Assembly (NCBI RefSeq): GCF_014656355.1
Contig: NZ_BNCG01000003.1
Location: forward strand, 310,001 to 374,000
Origin: Camelimonas fluminis
Lineage (GTDB): Bacteria > Pseudomonadota > Alphaproteobacteria > Rhizobiales > Beijerinckiaceae
Reading direction: 5' to 3'
Length of the DNA stretch: 64,000 nucleotides
The notes beneath the pieces are model-generated. The model did not search any database. It was not told where the DNA came from and saw only the letters and a program-made list of their open reading frames with translations. Positions within the stretch are counted from its first letter, which is position 1, and each line of letters opens with the position of its first letter. Shown piece after piece: positions 27,384 to 35,846 of the stretch. Position numbers and translations under genes: made by a program.

Positions 27384-27828
27384 GACGCAGTTTCCTTGTT
27401 ACGCGACGGCCATCGGGGGCGTCGCGGCGCTGTATTCCGGAGCCGGTCCTGTCCAGAAGGCATCGCAGGGCGATCCCGACCGGACGCGAAACCGTCTCGT
27501 TGTAAATCAGGGCCGGCATGGACCGACCGTCAGGGCAGGCTCCGCTCCTCATGAAACGGAACCTGGCCAGTTTCCGGTTTGACGTGTCTTCTCCATGCAA
27601 AGTGAGGCCACTTTGCTGGAAAACGCTCCCGGCAATCCGGACGCGCGCCCGTTGCGGGCGCGGCCAGCCGGCCGGGAATGGGTTGCGGAGTCACATTGCG
27701 CTGGATGGCGCACCGGTGACAATCCGGCAAAAGTCACAACAGGACCGGTTGTTGGCGGCACAATAAACAAGCTGCCCGCGCAGGCAACGGCGTTGTGACG
27801 GCGAGAGCCGCGCAGATGGGAGCAGGCG
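27384..27828. other. Gap upstream of mcd
   Basis: I see no gene in these 445 bases. The region should hold the mcd promoter (minus strand) and the 3' end of the transporter transcript. The only clear structure is the palindrome at 27597-27616, listed separately. Confidence 0.5.
27597..27616. promoter_or_regulatory. Palindrome upstream of mcd, possible regulator site
   Basis: GCAAAGTG-AGGC-CACTTTGC is a perfect 8-bp inverted repeat with a 4-base spacer, 214 bases upstream of the mcd start. The GCAAA/TTTGC half-sites also occur upstream of the malyl-CoA thioesterase-like gene at 48668-48681. Binding by a carbon-metabolism regulator is only an inference. Confidence 0.4.
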
Positions 27829-28743
27829 TCATTGGGGCGGGGCGGCGGCGGGCCGCGTCGGAACCGCCCGGGGCGCGCGGTTGGCCAGCCAGACGCCGGC
27901 GACGGCGATGACCATGCCAAGAATCTGCACGGGCGTCAGCGTTTCGCCGAAAACCAGCCAGGTCATGGCTGCGGCTGTGACAGGCACAAGGTAGAACAGC
28001 GCCGACATGGCCGACACCTGCATGCGCCGCAACAGCCACAACATCAGCAGGATGCCGGCTGCCGAGGTGCCAAGCACCGACCAGGCCATGGCGATCCACA
28101 ATTCGCCGGCGCCATCGAAATGCAGGTCCTCGACCAGCAGCGCCAGCGGCGTCACCAATACAAAAGCGGCGAGAAACTGGATGGTCACGTTGACTCTGAG
28201 GTCGCCGGTCTGCCCGGTTTTTTTCTGCCAGAGCGTCCCGATGGAAATGGCGACCAGGCCGCAGCCTGCGGCCAGAATGGCGGCGGGCGGCAGGGCGTCG
28301 TCGCCGGCAATGCGCGGCGCCAGCACCATGCCGGCGCCGACCAGCCCCGCGCCCAGCCCAGCCCAGGCGCGCGCGGTGACGCGTTCGCCGAGGAACGGGC
28401 CGGCCAGCAGGCCGGTGAGCACCGGCTGCAGGGCGAGAATCAGCGCGCAGACGCCGGCGGGCAGGCCGTGGCGGACGCTCCAGAACACTCCGCTGAGCAT
28501 GACGCCCTGCAATAGCGCGCCGGCGATGGCGATGTCGCGCCATTCCCGGACTGATGTTGGCCATGGCGCGCGCGCCGCCACGGCGATCACGCCCATGGCC
28601 AGAGCGGTGGCGGCGAAACGGAGGGAGAGAAAGGTCAGCGGCTCGGCGTGCGGAGCGACGTAGCGGGCGACGATGTAGCCGCTGGCGAGTATGACGACCA
28701 GGGCGGCGCCGGCAAGGCGGACCGCCGGAGCGGGATGGGGCAT
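27829..28743 (-). CDS. EamA-type drug/metabolite transporter (DMT superfamily)
   Basis: The 304-residue protein has ten hydrophobic segments in two EamA repeats (about 10-140 and 155-290). Typical sequences are SGYIVARYVAPHAEPLTFLS near the N terminus, LGERVTARAWAGLGAGLVG closing repeat one and FLVPVTAAAMTW-like plus LVFGETLTPVQILGMVIAVA closing repeat two. Such carriers export amino acids or other small metabolites; the substrate cannot be told. The ATG at 28743 is the family-like start, although the frame is open to 28899. The gene lies between mcd and the rest of the ethylmalonyl-CoA genes with no evident functional tie. Confidence 0.88.
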   Translation of the reverse strand: MPHPAPAVRLAGAALVVILASGYIVARYVAPHAEPLTFLSLRFAATALAMGVIAVAARAPWPTSVREWRDIAIAGALLQGVMLSGVFWSVRHGLPAGVCALILALQPVLTGLLAGPFLGERVTARAWAGLGAGLVGAGMVLAPRIAGDDALPPAAILAAGCGLVAISIGTLWQKKTGQTGDLRVNVTIQFLAAFVLVTPLALLVEDLHFDGAGELWIAMAWSVLGTSAAGILLMLWLLRRMQVSAMSALFYLVPVTAAAMTWLVFGETLTPVQILGMVIAVAGVWLANRAPRAVPTRPAAAPPQ

Positions 28744-29263
28744 GGGAACGGCGTTTCCGGATGTGGCTCTCACAACAGCGCGGCGGGCTGCTGTGTCGAA
28801 ACTGCAGCAATGCGCCTGAATTTCCACACAGCGCGCGGCTCTGCGAAATTCCGGCGACGCTGTTGTTTCAGGGCTTCTTGTCGGGGGCTCGGAAGACAAC
28901 GGCGTCCGGGAAGCCAGCTTTGGCGGTCATCAACGCGGCAAGCCCTGTTCCCGGCCTGACAGTGGTGGGATTTTTTCCATTCAAAAGCAATCGCCCCGGC
29001 GCATGAGGTTCGTGATCCGGATGGGACAGGCCGGGAAACCGTCAGGCGGGGTTGCCTTTTGATCCGGCCCGCGTTGTGCTTTGGATGGACGCGGGGTTGG
29101 GTGCGCGTGTGGCAAATTTTGTGGCAAATTCTGTTCATCGTGAACCTGAATTTGTTCCATCTGTCTGGTCGGGCGCATTTTGTTCATGCAGGGGGAGGCG
29201 CCCTGTATCAGCAAGGCGCTCCAGGCAATCGAGGGGGGGTGAGCCATCACAGCGATCTACCGG
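28744..29263. other. Divergent promoter region of the DMT transporter and yihY-like gene
   Basis: No gene is supported in these 520 bases. The right half is AT-richer and contains a tandem TGTGGCAAATT repeat (29108-29118 and 29120-29130) next to an extended inverted repeat at 29127-29152, listed separately. The left half shows nothing notable. Confidence 0.5.
29108..29152. promoter_or_regulatory. Direct plus inverted repeats upstream of the yihY-like gene
   Basis: Two copies of TGTGGCAAATT are separated by one base. They run into AATTC-T-GTTCA-TCG-TGAAC-CT-GAATT, an inverted repeat whose inner arms are perfect and whose outer arms pair after a one- versus two-base offset. The cluster lies 110-155 bases before the coding region and looks like a regulator-binding or promoter region. 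Confidence 0.45.
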
Positions 29264-30094
29264 GTGTTCAGCGCCGCCATTAACCGCTTTCTTGAGCATG
29301 ACGGCTGGGCGCTTGCCAGCCATATCGCCATGTCGGCGCTGATGGCGCTGTTTCCGTTCATGATCGTCATTGCATCGCTGGCAAGCATGATCGGCGCCGC
29401 CGGTCTGGCCAATCGCGCCGCCACCCTGCTGTTCGAAATCTGGCCGGCGGACATCGCCGCGCCGCTGGCCAGCGAGATTCGCAAGGTGCTGACGGTGACG
29501 CGCGGCGACGCGCTGACCTTCGGCGCGCTGTTCGCCGTCTACTTCGCCTCCAACGGCATTGAGGCGTTGCGCATTGGGCTCAACCGCGCCTACGGGGCGG
29601 TGGAGTGGCGCGCCTGGTACTGGACGCGGCTGGAATCCATCCTGTTCGTGCTGGTCAGCGCGGCGGCGCTGATGATCTTCGCCGTGCTGGTGGTGCTGTG
29701 GCCTGTGCTCTGGCAGACGCTGATCGCATGGGCGCCGGCGCTGGAGGCGCAATTGCAGCCGCTTCGCTTCCTTGTCGGCGTGGTCCGCTACGTGGTGACC
29801 GGCGCCGTCATGTTCGTGGTGCTGACGGCGGCGCACATGCTGATCGCCGCTGGCCGGCGCAGCTTTCGCCAGGTGATGCCGGGCGTGGCCCTGACCATCA
29901 TCGCATGGTTCGTCGGCGGCGCGATTTTCGGGGCCTATATCGCCGACTTCGGCCAGCGGGGTTATGTCACGACCTATGCGGGCCTTGCCTCGGTCGCCAT
30001 CGCGCTGGTGTTTCTTTACGTGCTGGGCGCGCTCTTTCTGCTGGGCGGCGAGGTCAATGCGGCGCTGATCGATTATGCGGAGGAGAGCGGCTGA
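29264..30094 (+). CDS. YihY/virulence factor BrkB family membrane protein
   Basis: The product has about 276 residues and six membrane segments. HDGWALASHIAMSALMALFP near the N terminus, RIGLNRAYGAVEWRAWYWTR, and LYVLGALFLLGGEVNAAL near the end match the YihY family (formerly called RNase BN by mistake). The role is unknown; the proteins sit in the inner membrane. The first usable start is GTG 29264, already inside the conserved IYRVFSAAINRF segment; the reading frame is open only to 29243, just after a TGA, and the ribosome-binding-like GAGGGGGGG points to GTG 29239 in another frame. A one-base error or true frameshift near the start is possible. Confidence 0.85.
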   Translation: MFSAAINRFLEHDGWALASHIAMSALMALFPFMIVIASLASMIGAAGLANRAATLLFEIWPADIAAPLASEIRKVLTVTRGDALTFGALFAVYFASNGIEALRIGLNRAYGAVEWRAWYWTRLESILFVLVSAAALMIFAVLVVLWPVLWQTLIAWAPALEAQLQPLRFLVGVVRYVVTGAVMFVVLTAAHMLIAAGRRSFRQVMPGVALTIIAWFVGGAIFGAYIADFGQRGYVTTYAGLASVAIALVFLYVLGALFLLGGEVNAALIDYAEESG

Positions 30095-30128
30095 GGAATT
30101 GGGTTCGCTGGAATTGGGGTTCGCTCGT

Positions 30129-30159
30129 AAAAAAACCGGCCGCCAGGGCCGGTTTTTTT
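30129..30159. terminator. Bidirectional terminator between yihY-like gene and ccr
   Basis: AACCGGCC and GGCCGGTT pair around GCCAG, with a run of seven A on the left and seven T on the right, so it can serve both the yihY-like gene (plus) and ccr (minus), which converge here. Confidence 0.93.
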
Positions 30160-30243
30160 GTGTCGATCAGGCGTTCTGCCCGGGAGGCGTGGCGGCGGGA
30201 TGGTCGCCGCCTGTCTTGCCCGCGAGGTCCGCCATGACGGACC

Positions 30244-31521
30244 TCAGCCGCCCTTGCTGGCCTCGATGACGTCGTCGAGATTGCGCAGGCCGGCGCGGGG
30301 CGCATTGACCAGCACGGCCATGTTGCCGGGCGCATGGCGGTTCTGCCACATCTTCATGTGGGCGTCCGGAATGTCGCTCCACTGGAAGACCTCGGACATG
30401 CAGGGGTCGATGCGACGGTCGATGACGAACTGGTTCGCCGCAGAGGCCTGCTTGAGATGGGCGAAGTGCGAACCCTGGATGCGCTTCTGCCGCATCCAGA
30501 CGTAGCGGGCGTCGAAGGTGATGTTGAAGCCGGACGTGCCGGCGCAGAACACCACCATGCCGCCGCGCTTGGCCACCAGGGCCGACACCGGGAAGGTCGC
30601 CTCGCCTGGATGCTCGAAGACGATGTCGACGTCCTTCTTGCCGGTGATGTCCCAGATCGCCTTGCCGAAGGCGCGGGCGTTCTTCGTCCAGGTGTTGAAC
30701 TCGGGCGAATTCACCTTGGGGAGCTGGCCCCAGCAGTCGAAGTCCTTGCGGTTGATGACGCCCTTGGCGCCGAGTTGCATGACGTAGTCGCGCTTTGATT
30801 CGTCCGAGATCACGCCAATGGCGTTGGCGCCGGACGCGGCGCAGAGCTGCACGCCGAACACGCCGAGACCGCCCGAGGCGCCCCAGACCAGCACGTTGTC
30901 GCCGGGCTTGATGGTGTGCGGCGCGTGGCCGAACAGCATGCGGTAGGCGGTGGCCAGCGTCAGCGTATAGCAGGCGGCCTCTTCCCAGGTGAGATGGCGG
31001 GGCTTCTCCATGAGCTGGCGCGACTGCACGCGGCAGAACTGGGCGAAGGAGCCGTCCGGCGTCTCATAGCCCCAGATGCGCTGGGAGGACGAGAACATCG
31101 GGTCGCCGCCGTTGCACTCCTCGTCGTCGCCATCGTCCTGGTTGCAGTGCACCACGACCTCGTCGCCGACCTTCCAGCGCTTCACCTTGCTGCCGACGGC
31201 CCAGACGACGCCAGAGGCGTCGGAACCGGCGATGTGATACGGCTGCTTGTGGGCGTCGAGCACCGAAATCGGTTCGCCGAGCGCAGCCCAGACGCCGTTA
31301 TAGTTGACGCCGGCGGCCATCACATAGATCAGCACCTCGTCCTCGCCCACCGTCCAGGTCGGCACGGTTTCCAGCAGCATGGCGGTGTCTGGCGGGCCGT
31401 GGCGTTCCTTGCGCACCACCCACGCCGTCATGTTGGCGGGCACATGGCCGAGCGGCGGCACTTCGCCCATGCGGTACAGATCCTTCTGCTCTCCACTGGA
31501 CGACTTCTGAACGGCGGTCAT
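30244..31521 (-). CDS. ccr: Crotonyl-CoA carboxylase/reductase
   Basis: Ccr carries out NADPH-dependent reductive carboxylation of crotonyl-CoA with CO2 to (2S)-ethylmalonyl-CoA, the key step of the ethylmalonyl-CoA pathway. The protein has 425 residues, the family length. It is a medium-chain dehydrogenase/reductase with nucleotide loop VWGASGGLGVFGVQ, and Ccr-specific sequences: LGHVPANMTAWVVRKERHG, AAGVNYNGVWAALGEPISV (Asn of the CO2 site region), NQDDGDDEECNGGDPMFS, RIWGYETPDGSFAQF (Phe/Glu-type region) and RIQGSHFAHLKQA (likely the conserved active-site His). The start is MTAVQK at 31521; ATG 31539 is in frame. It is divergent from ecm. Confidence 0.95.
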   Translation of the reverse strand: MTAVQKSSSGEQKDLYRMGEVPPLGHVPANMTAWVVRKERHGPPDTAMLLETVPTWTVGEDEVLIYVMAAGVNYNGVWAALGEPISVLDAHKQPYHIAGSDASGVVWAVGSKVKRWKVGDEVVVHCNQDDGDDEECNGGDPMFSSSQRIWGYETPDGSFAQFCRVQSRQLMEKPRHLTWEEAACYTLTLATAYRMLFGHAPHTIKPGDNVLVWGASGGLGVFGVQLCAASGANAIGVISDESKRDYVMQLGAKGVINRKDFDCWGQLPKVNSPEFNTWTKNARAFGKAIWDITGKKDVDIVFEHPGEATFPVSALVAKRGGMVVFCAGTSGFNITFDARYVWMRQKRIQGSHFAHLKQASAANQFVIDRRIDPCMSEVFQWSDIPDAHMKMWQNRHAPGNMAVLVNAPRAGLRNLDDVIEASKGG

Positions 31522-31959
31522 GATGATGTTCCACTCCATGGCCCGGACGGAAGGCCTATGATAACTGGCGGGAGCCGTTCCGGTCCGACCGGATCGTGCG
31601 CCGCCTTCCTGATGCGTGGCAGTTGCCTGCCGTTAGCCGGAGGCGTCGCCACATAAAGACAATGCTCGGTTACGCCAGCTCCGGCGCGAGGCGCGAAAAC
31701 CGGCGCGGCTGGCGGCCAGACAGCGATCCCGCTCCGGAACCGCAGATCGCGCCAGCCTTCGAGATATAGACACGCCAACCGGAGCCCGGAAGTTGGCCAA
31801 AAGTTTGATGCGCTTCCGTTGCGCGCCCGGCAGACGTTTGGACATCTTCGGGCTAGATTGGCGTTTCATGCAACAGCCCCCGCGTGGGGCGCAGGTTTTT
31901 GTCCGCCGCTGACGCTGATGTTGACGCCAGGCGACCGGACCTTATGAGCGAGTGGCTTG
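31522..31959. promoter_or_regulatory. Divergent ccr/ecm control region
   Basis: These 438 bases hold no gene and must carry both promoters. The clearest structure is CCGGT-CCG-ACCGG at 31580-31592, about 60 bases upstream of the ccr start. In Methylobacterium a TetR-type activator (CcrR) binds a palindrome upstream of ccr; no such regulator gene is in the window, and equating the two sites is an inference. Confidence 0.5.
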
Positions 31960-33993
31960 ATGAGCGCACAGGACAGCACCGCAGCAGGCGCCGACGCCGG
32001 CAAGACGGTCGCACGCGACAAACCCTGGATTTTCCGCACCTACGCCGGCCACTCCACGGCGGTCGAGTCCAACCGCCTGTACCGCAGCAATCTCGCCAAG
32101 GGCCAGACCGGCCTGTCGGTCGCCTTCGACCTGCCGACCCAGACCGGCTACGATCCGGATCACGAACTGGCGCGCGGCGAGGTTGGCAAGGTGGGCGTGC
32201 CGGTGTCGCATATCGGCGACATGCGGGCGCTGTTCGACGGCATTCCGCTGGCGACGATGAACACCTCGATGACCATCAACGCCACGGCGGCCTGGTTGCT
32301 GGCGCTGTACATTGCGGTGGCCGAGGAGCAGGGCGCTCCGCGCTCGGCGCTCACCGGCACGACCCAGAACGACATTATCAAGGAATACCTGTCGCGCGGC
32401 ACCTATGTGTTTGCGCCGGCGCCGTCCATGCGTCTGATCAAGGACGTGGCGCTGTTCACCACCCGGGAGGTTCCCAAGTGGAACCCGATGAACGTCTGCT
32501 CCTACCATCTGCAGGAAGCCGGCGCGACGCCGGTGCAGGAGCTCTCCTACGCCCTCGCCACCGCCATCGCCGTGCTCGACACGGTGAAGGCCTCCGGCGA
32601 GGTTGACGAGATCGGCTTCGGCAAGGTGGTGGCGCGCATCTCGTTCTTCGTGAACGCCGGCCTGCGTTTCATCACTGAAATGTGCAAGATGCGGGCCTTC
32701 GTCGAACTGTGGGACGAGATCTGCACCGAGCGCTACGGCATTACCGACGCTCGCCAGAAGCTGTTCCGCTACGGCGTGCAGGTGAACTCGCTGGGCCTGA
32801 CCGAGCCGCAGCCGGAGAACAACGTTTACCGCATTCTCATCGAGATGCTGGCGGTGGTGCTGTCGAAGAACGCCCGCGCCCGCGCCGTGCAGTTGCCGGC
32901 GTGGAACGAGGCGCTCGGCCTGCCGCGCGCCTGGGACCAGCAATGGTCGATCCGCATGCAGCAGATCATGGCCTATGAGACCGACCTGCTCGACTATGGC
33001 GATATCTTCGACGGCTCCGTCGAGATCACCCGCAAGGTGGAGGAGCTGAAGGCGGCGGCCCGCGCCGAGCTGGCCCGCATCGACGCCATGGGCGGCGCCA
33101 TCGTCGCCGTCGAAAATGGCGCGATGAAGCGCGCTTTGGTGGAATCCAACGCCCGCCGGCTTGCCGCTATCGAGGACGGCTCGCTGGTGGTCGTCGGCGT
33201 CAACCGCTGGATGGAGAGCGAGCCGTCGCCGCTGACCGCCGGCGAAGGCGCCATTCTCACGGTTCCCGAGACGGTGGAAATGGAGGCGGTGACCAAGATC
33301 CGCGCCTGGCGCGCCGGCCGCGATCAGGCGGCGGTGGACGCGGCGCTGGCTGATCTCGCCGCCGCGGCGCGCGAAGGCCGCAATATCATGGAGCCGTCGA
33401 TCGTCTGCGCCCGCGTCGGCGTGACTACGGGCGAATGGGGCCAGACCCTGCGCGACATCTTCGGTGAATACCGCGCGCCGACTGGCGTCACCATCGAGAC
33501 GAAGTCGCCGGAGATCGAGCGCGAGGTGCGGCTGCTGGTGGCCGATCTGGCCGACCGCATCGGCGCGGCCCCGCGCATCGTTGTTGGCAAACCGGGCCTC
33601 GACGGCCACTCCAACGGCGCCGAGCAGGTGGCGCTGCGCGCCCGCGACGTTGGCATGGACGTGACCTACGAAGGCATCCGCCAGACGCCGGCCGAGATCG
33701 TCCGCCGGGCCCGCGAGACCAACGCCCACGTCATCGGCCTGTCGATCCTCTCCGGCTCGCACGTGCCGCTGGTGCGGGAGGTGAAGGCGAAGCTGCGCGC
33801 CGAGGGGCTCGACCACATTCCGGTGGTGGTCGGCGGCATCGTGCCCCCGGAAGATGAGCTGGTGCTGAAGAACATTGGCGTCGCCGCCGTTTATACGCCC
33901 AAGGACTACGCCCTCGACGAGGTGATGAAGGGCATTGTTCACGTGGTCCAGCGCTCGCTCGACAACCAGGACAAGGCCGGCGCGGCGGAGTAA
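31960..33993 (+). CDS. ecm: (2R)-ethylmalonyl-CoA mutase, cobalamin-dependent
   Basis: The 677-residue protein is a single-chain acyl-CoA mutase. The N-terminal substrate barrel (to about residue 500) opens with KPWIFRTYAGHSTAVESNRL and YRSNLAKGQTGLSVAFDLPT and carries NDIIKEYLSRGTYVFAP; the C-terminal B12 domain has the DxHxxG ligand motif in GLDGHSNGAEQ near residue 548 and IVGGIVPPED-like elements. The Ala/Gly-type Ecm sequence (MeaA) rather than methylmalonyl-CoA mutase is supported by the divergent ccr next door. It converts ethylmalonyl-CoA to methylsuccinyl-CoA. ATG 31960 follows an in-frame TTG. A terminator follows. Confidence 0.93.
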   Translation: MSAQDSTAAGADAGKTVARDKPWIFRTYAGHSTAVESNRLYRSNLAKGQTGLSVAFDLPTQTGYDPDHELARGEVGKVGVPVSHIGDMRALFDGIPLATMNTSMTINATAAWLLALYIAVAEEQGAPRSALTGTTQNDIIKEYLSRGTYVFAPAPSMRLIKDVALFTTREVPKWNPMNVCSYHLQEAGATPVQELSYALATAIAVLDTVKASGEVDEIGFGKVVARISFFVNAGLRFITEMCKMRAFVELWDEICTERYGITDARQKLFRYGVQVNSLGLTEPQPENNVYRILIEMLAVVLSKNARARAVQLPAWNEALGLPRAWDQQWSIRMQQIMAYETDLLDYGDIFDGSVEITRKVEELKAAARAELARIDAMGGAIVAVENGAMKRALVESNARRLAAIEDGSLVVVGVNRWMESEPSPLTAGEGAILTVPETVEMEAVTKIRAWRAGRDQAAVDAALADLAAAAREGRNIMEPSIVCARVGVTTGEWGQTLRDIFGEYRAPTGVTIETKSPEIEREVRLLVADLADRIGAAPRIVVGKPGLDGHSNGAEQVALRARDVGMDVTYEGIRQTPAEIVRRARETNAHVIGLSILSGSHVPLVREVKAKLRAEGLDHIPVVVGGIVPPEDELVLKNIGVAAVYTPKDYALDEVMKGIVHVVQRSLDNQDKAGAAE

Positions 33994-34040
33994 CGCAACG
34001 GCCTGCCAGCTCCCCCGGAGCCTGGGGGAACTGGCCAATA

Positions 34041-34066
34041 AAAAAGCGCCCTGTCGGGCGCTTTTT
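34041..34066 (+). terminator. Intrinsic terminator after ecm
   Basis: AAAAAGCGCC and GGGCGCTTTTT pair around a short loop, ending in five T, about 50 bases after the ecm stop. Confidence 0.92.
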
Positions 34067-34087
34067 CGTATTCAGGCGAGGCCAGAA

Positions 34088-34119
34088 CCAAATCCACGCA
34101 TGCTCTGATGCGGATTTGG
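34088..34119. other. Hairpin between ecm and ppa
   Basis: CCAAATCC pairs with GGATTTGG, and inside it CGCAT pairs with ATGCG around GCTCTG, with a two-base bulge. It lies 70 bases beyond the ppa stop and may be a 3' structure of the ppa transcript or a repeat element. Confidence 0.45.
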
Positions 34120-34188
34120 CTCCATTCATCTGGCGCCGTATTTTCCTGGCGCAAATGGCGTCTGTCTTGCCGGGAAACCTTCCCGGGA

Positions 34189-34725
34189 TCAGGCCTTCAG
34201 CTTCTTGCCGCGCTCGATGGCCTCGGCGATGTAACGGCGCGCTTCTTCAGCGTCGCCCCAGCCGCTCAGCTTGACCCACTTGCCGGCTTCCAGATCCTTG
34301 TAGTGCAGGAAGAAGTGCTCGATCTGCTTCCAGGTGATCTCGGGCAGGTCGGTGTAGTTCACCACGCTCTCGTAGCGGCGCGTCAGCTTGGTGGACGGCA
34401 CGGCGATGATCTTCTCGTCGCCGCCGCCGTCGTCTTCCATCTTCAGCACGCCGATCGGGCGGCAGTTCATCATCGCGCCAGGCACGATCGGACGGGTGTT
34501 GGCCACCAGCACGTCGATCGGATCGCCATCCTCGGACAGGGTGTGGGGCACGAAGCCGTAGTTCCCCGGATAACGCATCGGAGTGTAAAGGAAGCGGTCC
34601 ACGGTCAGGATCTGCGCATCCTTGTCCATTTCGTACTTGATCGGCTCGCCGCCGAGCGGGACCTCAATGATGACATTGATGTCGTGGGGCGGGTTCTTGC
34701 CGATCGAAATTGCGTCAAGGCGCAT
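34189..34725 (-). CDS. ppa: Inorganic pyrophosphatase (family I)
   Basis: The 178-residue enzyme hydrolyses pyrophosphate and pulls biosynthetic reactions forward. Conserved elements are [29 protein letters not shown], and the metal signature DGDPIDVLV near residue 65-73, followed by KIIAVP and HYKDLE. Length matches bacterial family I enzymes. The ATG at 34725 starts [17 protein letters not shown], a typical alphaproteobacterial N terminus, with GGAAG upstream; the frame extends to 35016 without similarity. Confidence 0.96.
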   Translation of the reverse strand: MRLDAISIGKNPPHDINVIIEVPLGGEPIKYEMDKDAQILTVDRFLYTPMRYPGNYGFVPHTLSEDGDPIDVLVANTRPIVPGAMMNCRPIGVLKMEDDGGGDEKIIAVPSTKLTRRYESVVNYTDLPEITWKQIEHFFLHYKDLEAGKWVKLSGWGDAEEARRYIAEAIERGKKLKA

Positions 34726-34892
34726 GAGAGTCTTCCGGTAAAAGCCGTGAATGGATTGCAGGACGGTTTGTCCCGTGAACGGCGTCTGTTTAGGTCCGAT
34801 CGGCCACAACAACAAGTGAGACAGAGGTTTTTTTCGTCCGGAGGCGGGAATATGGCGCGGCCAGTCCCGCACGAACGCACGTTTACGCGCGC

Positions 34893-35414
34893 CTAGCTGA
34901 ACGCCCAGGCGCTGGCGGGGAAGTCCACGCCGCCAATGCGGAAGCCGGCGCGGGTATGGAGCACGCCGCCAAGGCCGGCGTAAAACTGGCTGCCGCGCGT
35001 GTTGGCGTCGAGGCACCAGATGACGGTGGAGCCGAGCGAGCGGCCGGACAGATCACGCCGGGCCGCGCGAAACAGCCGGCGGCCAAGGCCCAGCCCCTGG
35101 CAGACCGGGTCGAGATACAGCGCATCGATTTCACCGCGCTGCGGCAGGGAAAGCATGCGGTTTGGGCCATAAATGACATAGCCGCCGACCTGATCGCCGA
35201 CCTCCAGAACCAGCATCTGACGGCTGCCAGGTTCTTGGCCCCGCGTGGCGCTCTGCCGCCACCAGTCCGGTCCGCGCCGGGCGATCATCCGCTCGAGGGC
35301 GACGCCGGGCAACACGCCCTGGTATGCTTCTCGCCACGCAGCGTCATGCACGATTGAAAGACCCTCGGCATCGGAGAGTCTGGCGCGACGGATGCTGATG
35401 ACAAGTTCACGCAT
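34893..35414 (-). CDS. GNAT-family N-acetyltransferase
   Basis: The 173-residue protein shows the GNAT fold pattern: [20 protein letters not shown] at the start, [20 protein letters not shown] (acetyl-CoA loop, Q-x-x-G-x-G/A region) near residues 100-115, and [16 protein letters not shown] toward the end. It should transfer an acetyl group from acetyl-CoA to an amine; the substrate is not known. It is encoded upstream of ppa on the same strand, 167 bases apart, and probably has its own promoter. Confidence 0.88.
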   Translation of the reverse strand: MRELVISIRRARLSDAEGLSIVHDAAWREAYQGVLPGVALERMIARRGPDWWRQSATRGQEPGSRQMLVLEVGDQVGGYVIYGPNRMLSLPQRGEIDALYLDPVCQGLGLGRRLFRAARRDLSGRSLGSTVIWCLDANTRGSQFYAGLGGVLHTRAGFRIGGVDFPASAWAFS

Positions 35415-35846
35415 GACAGGAGCGTATGAAACAGCTCCGGGATCGACAAGCTTTGCCGTGCTGACGAAAGCGTGAAGCCGGCGCGGAGGAATGCCTGCGG
35501 AAGCGGTCTGGCGGATTTTCGGGAAAGTATGTTCCGCTTTTCGCCAGGAAAGCGCGTCATGCGAGGCCAGGCAGACGCCGGAGCGTCCGCTGCCTGCGAC
35601 GTCCAGGCGCCGCCGGACGTCGCCAGACCCCCTCCCCAGGAATTCAGTGGGCCAGGTTCACTGGGGTTCGGCAACCGGCCAGCCAGATGAAGCGCATCCG
35701 GCGATCCTGGCCTTTTCCGGAAGCGATCCGGAAAGACGGCGGGCGCCATGAGGCCGCTGGCTAAAGTCGATGTCCGCTTTGGATTGTCGCGACTGTCTGT
35801 TACACAGCGCCGCCCGGCGGGCGGATGTTCTTGATCAGGAAGGCAG
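35415..35846. other. Gap between acetyltransferase and phosphatase genes
   Basis: The 432 bases between two divergent genes contain no ORF with family similarity or convincing start signal. AGGAAGG at 35838-35844 is the ribosome-binding site of the downstream phosphatase gene. I see nothing else. Confidence 0.5.

Noticed and set aside
30244-31521. Calling ccr a generic zinc-type alcohol dehydrogenase or quinone reductase
   Set aside because: Ccr-specific segments, full length and the divergent ecm gene make the specific call much more likely.
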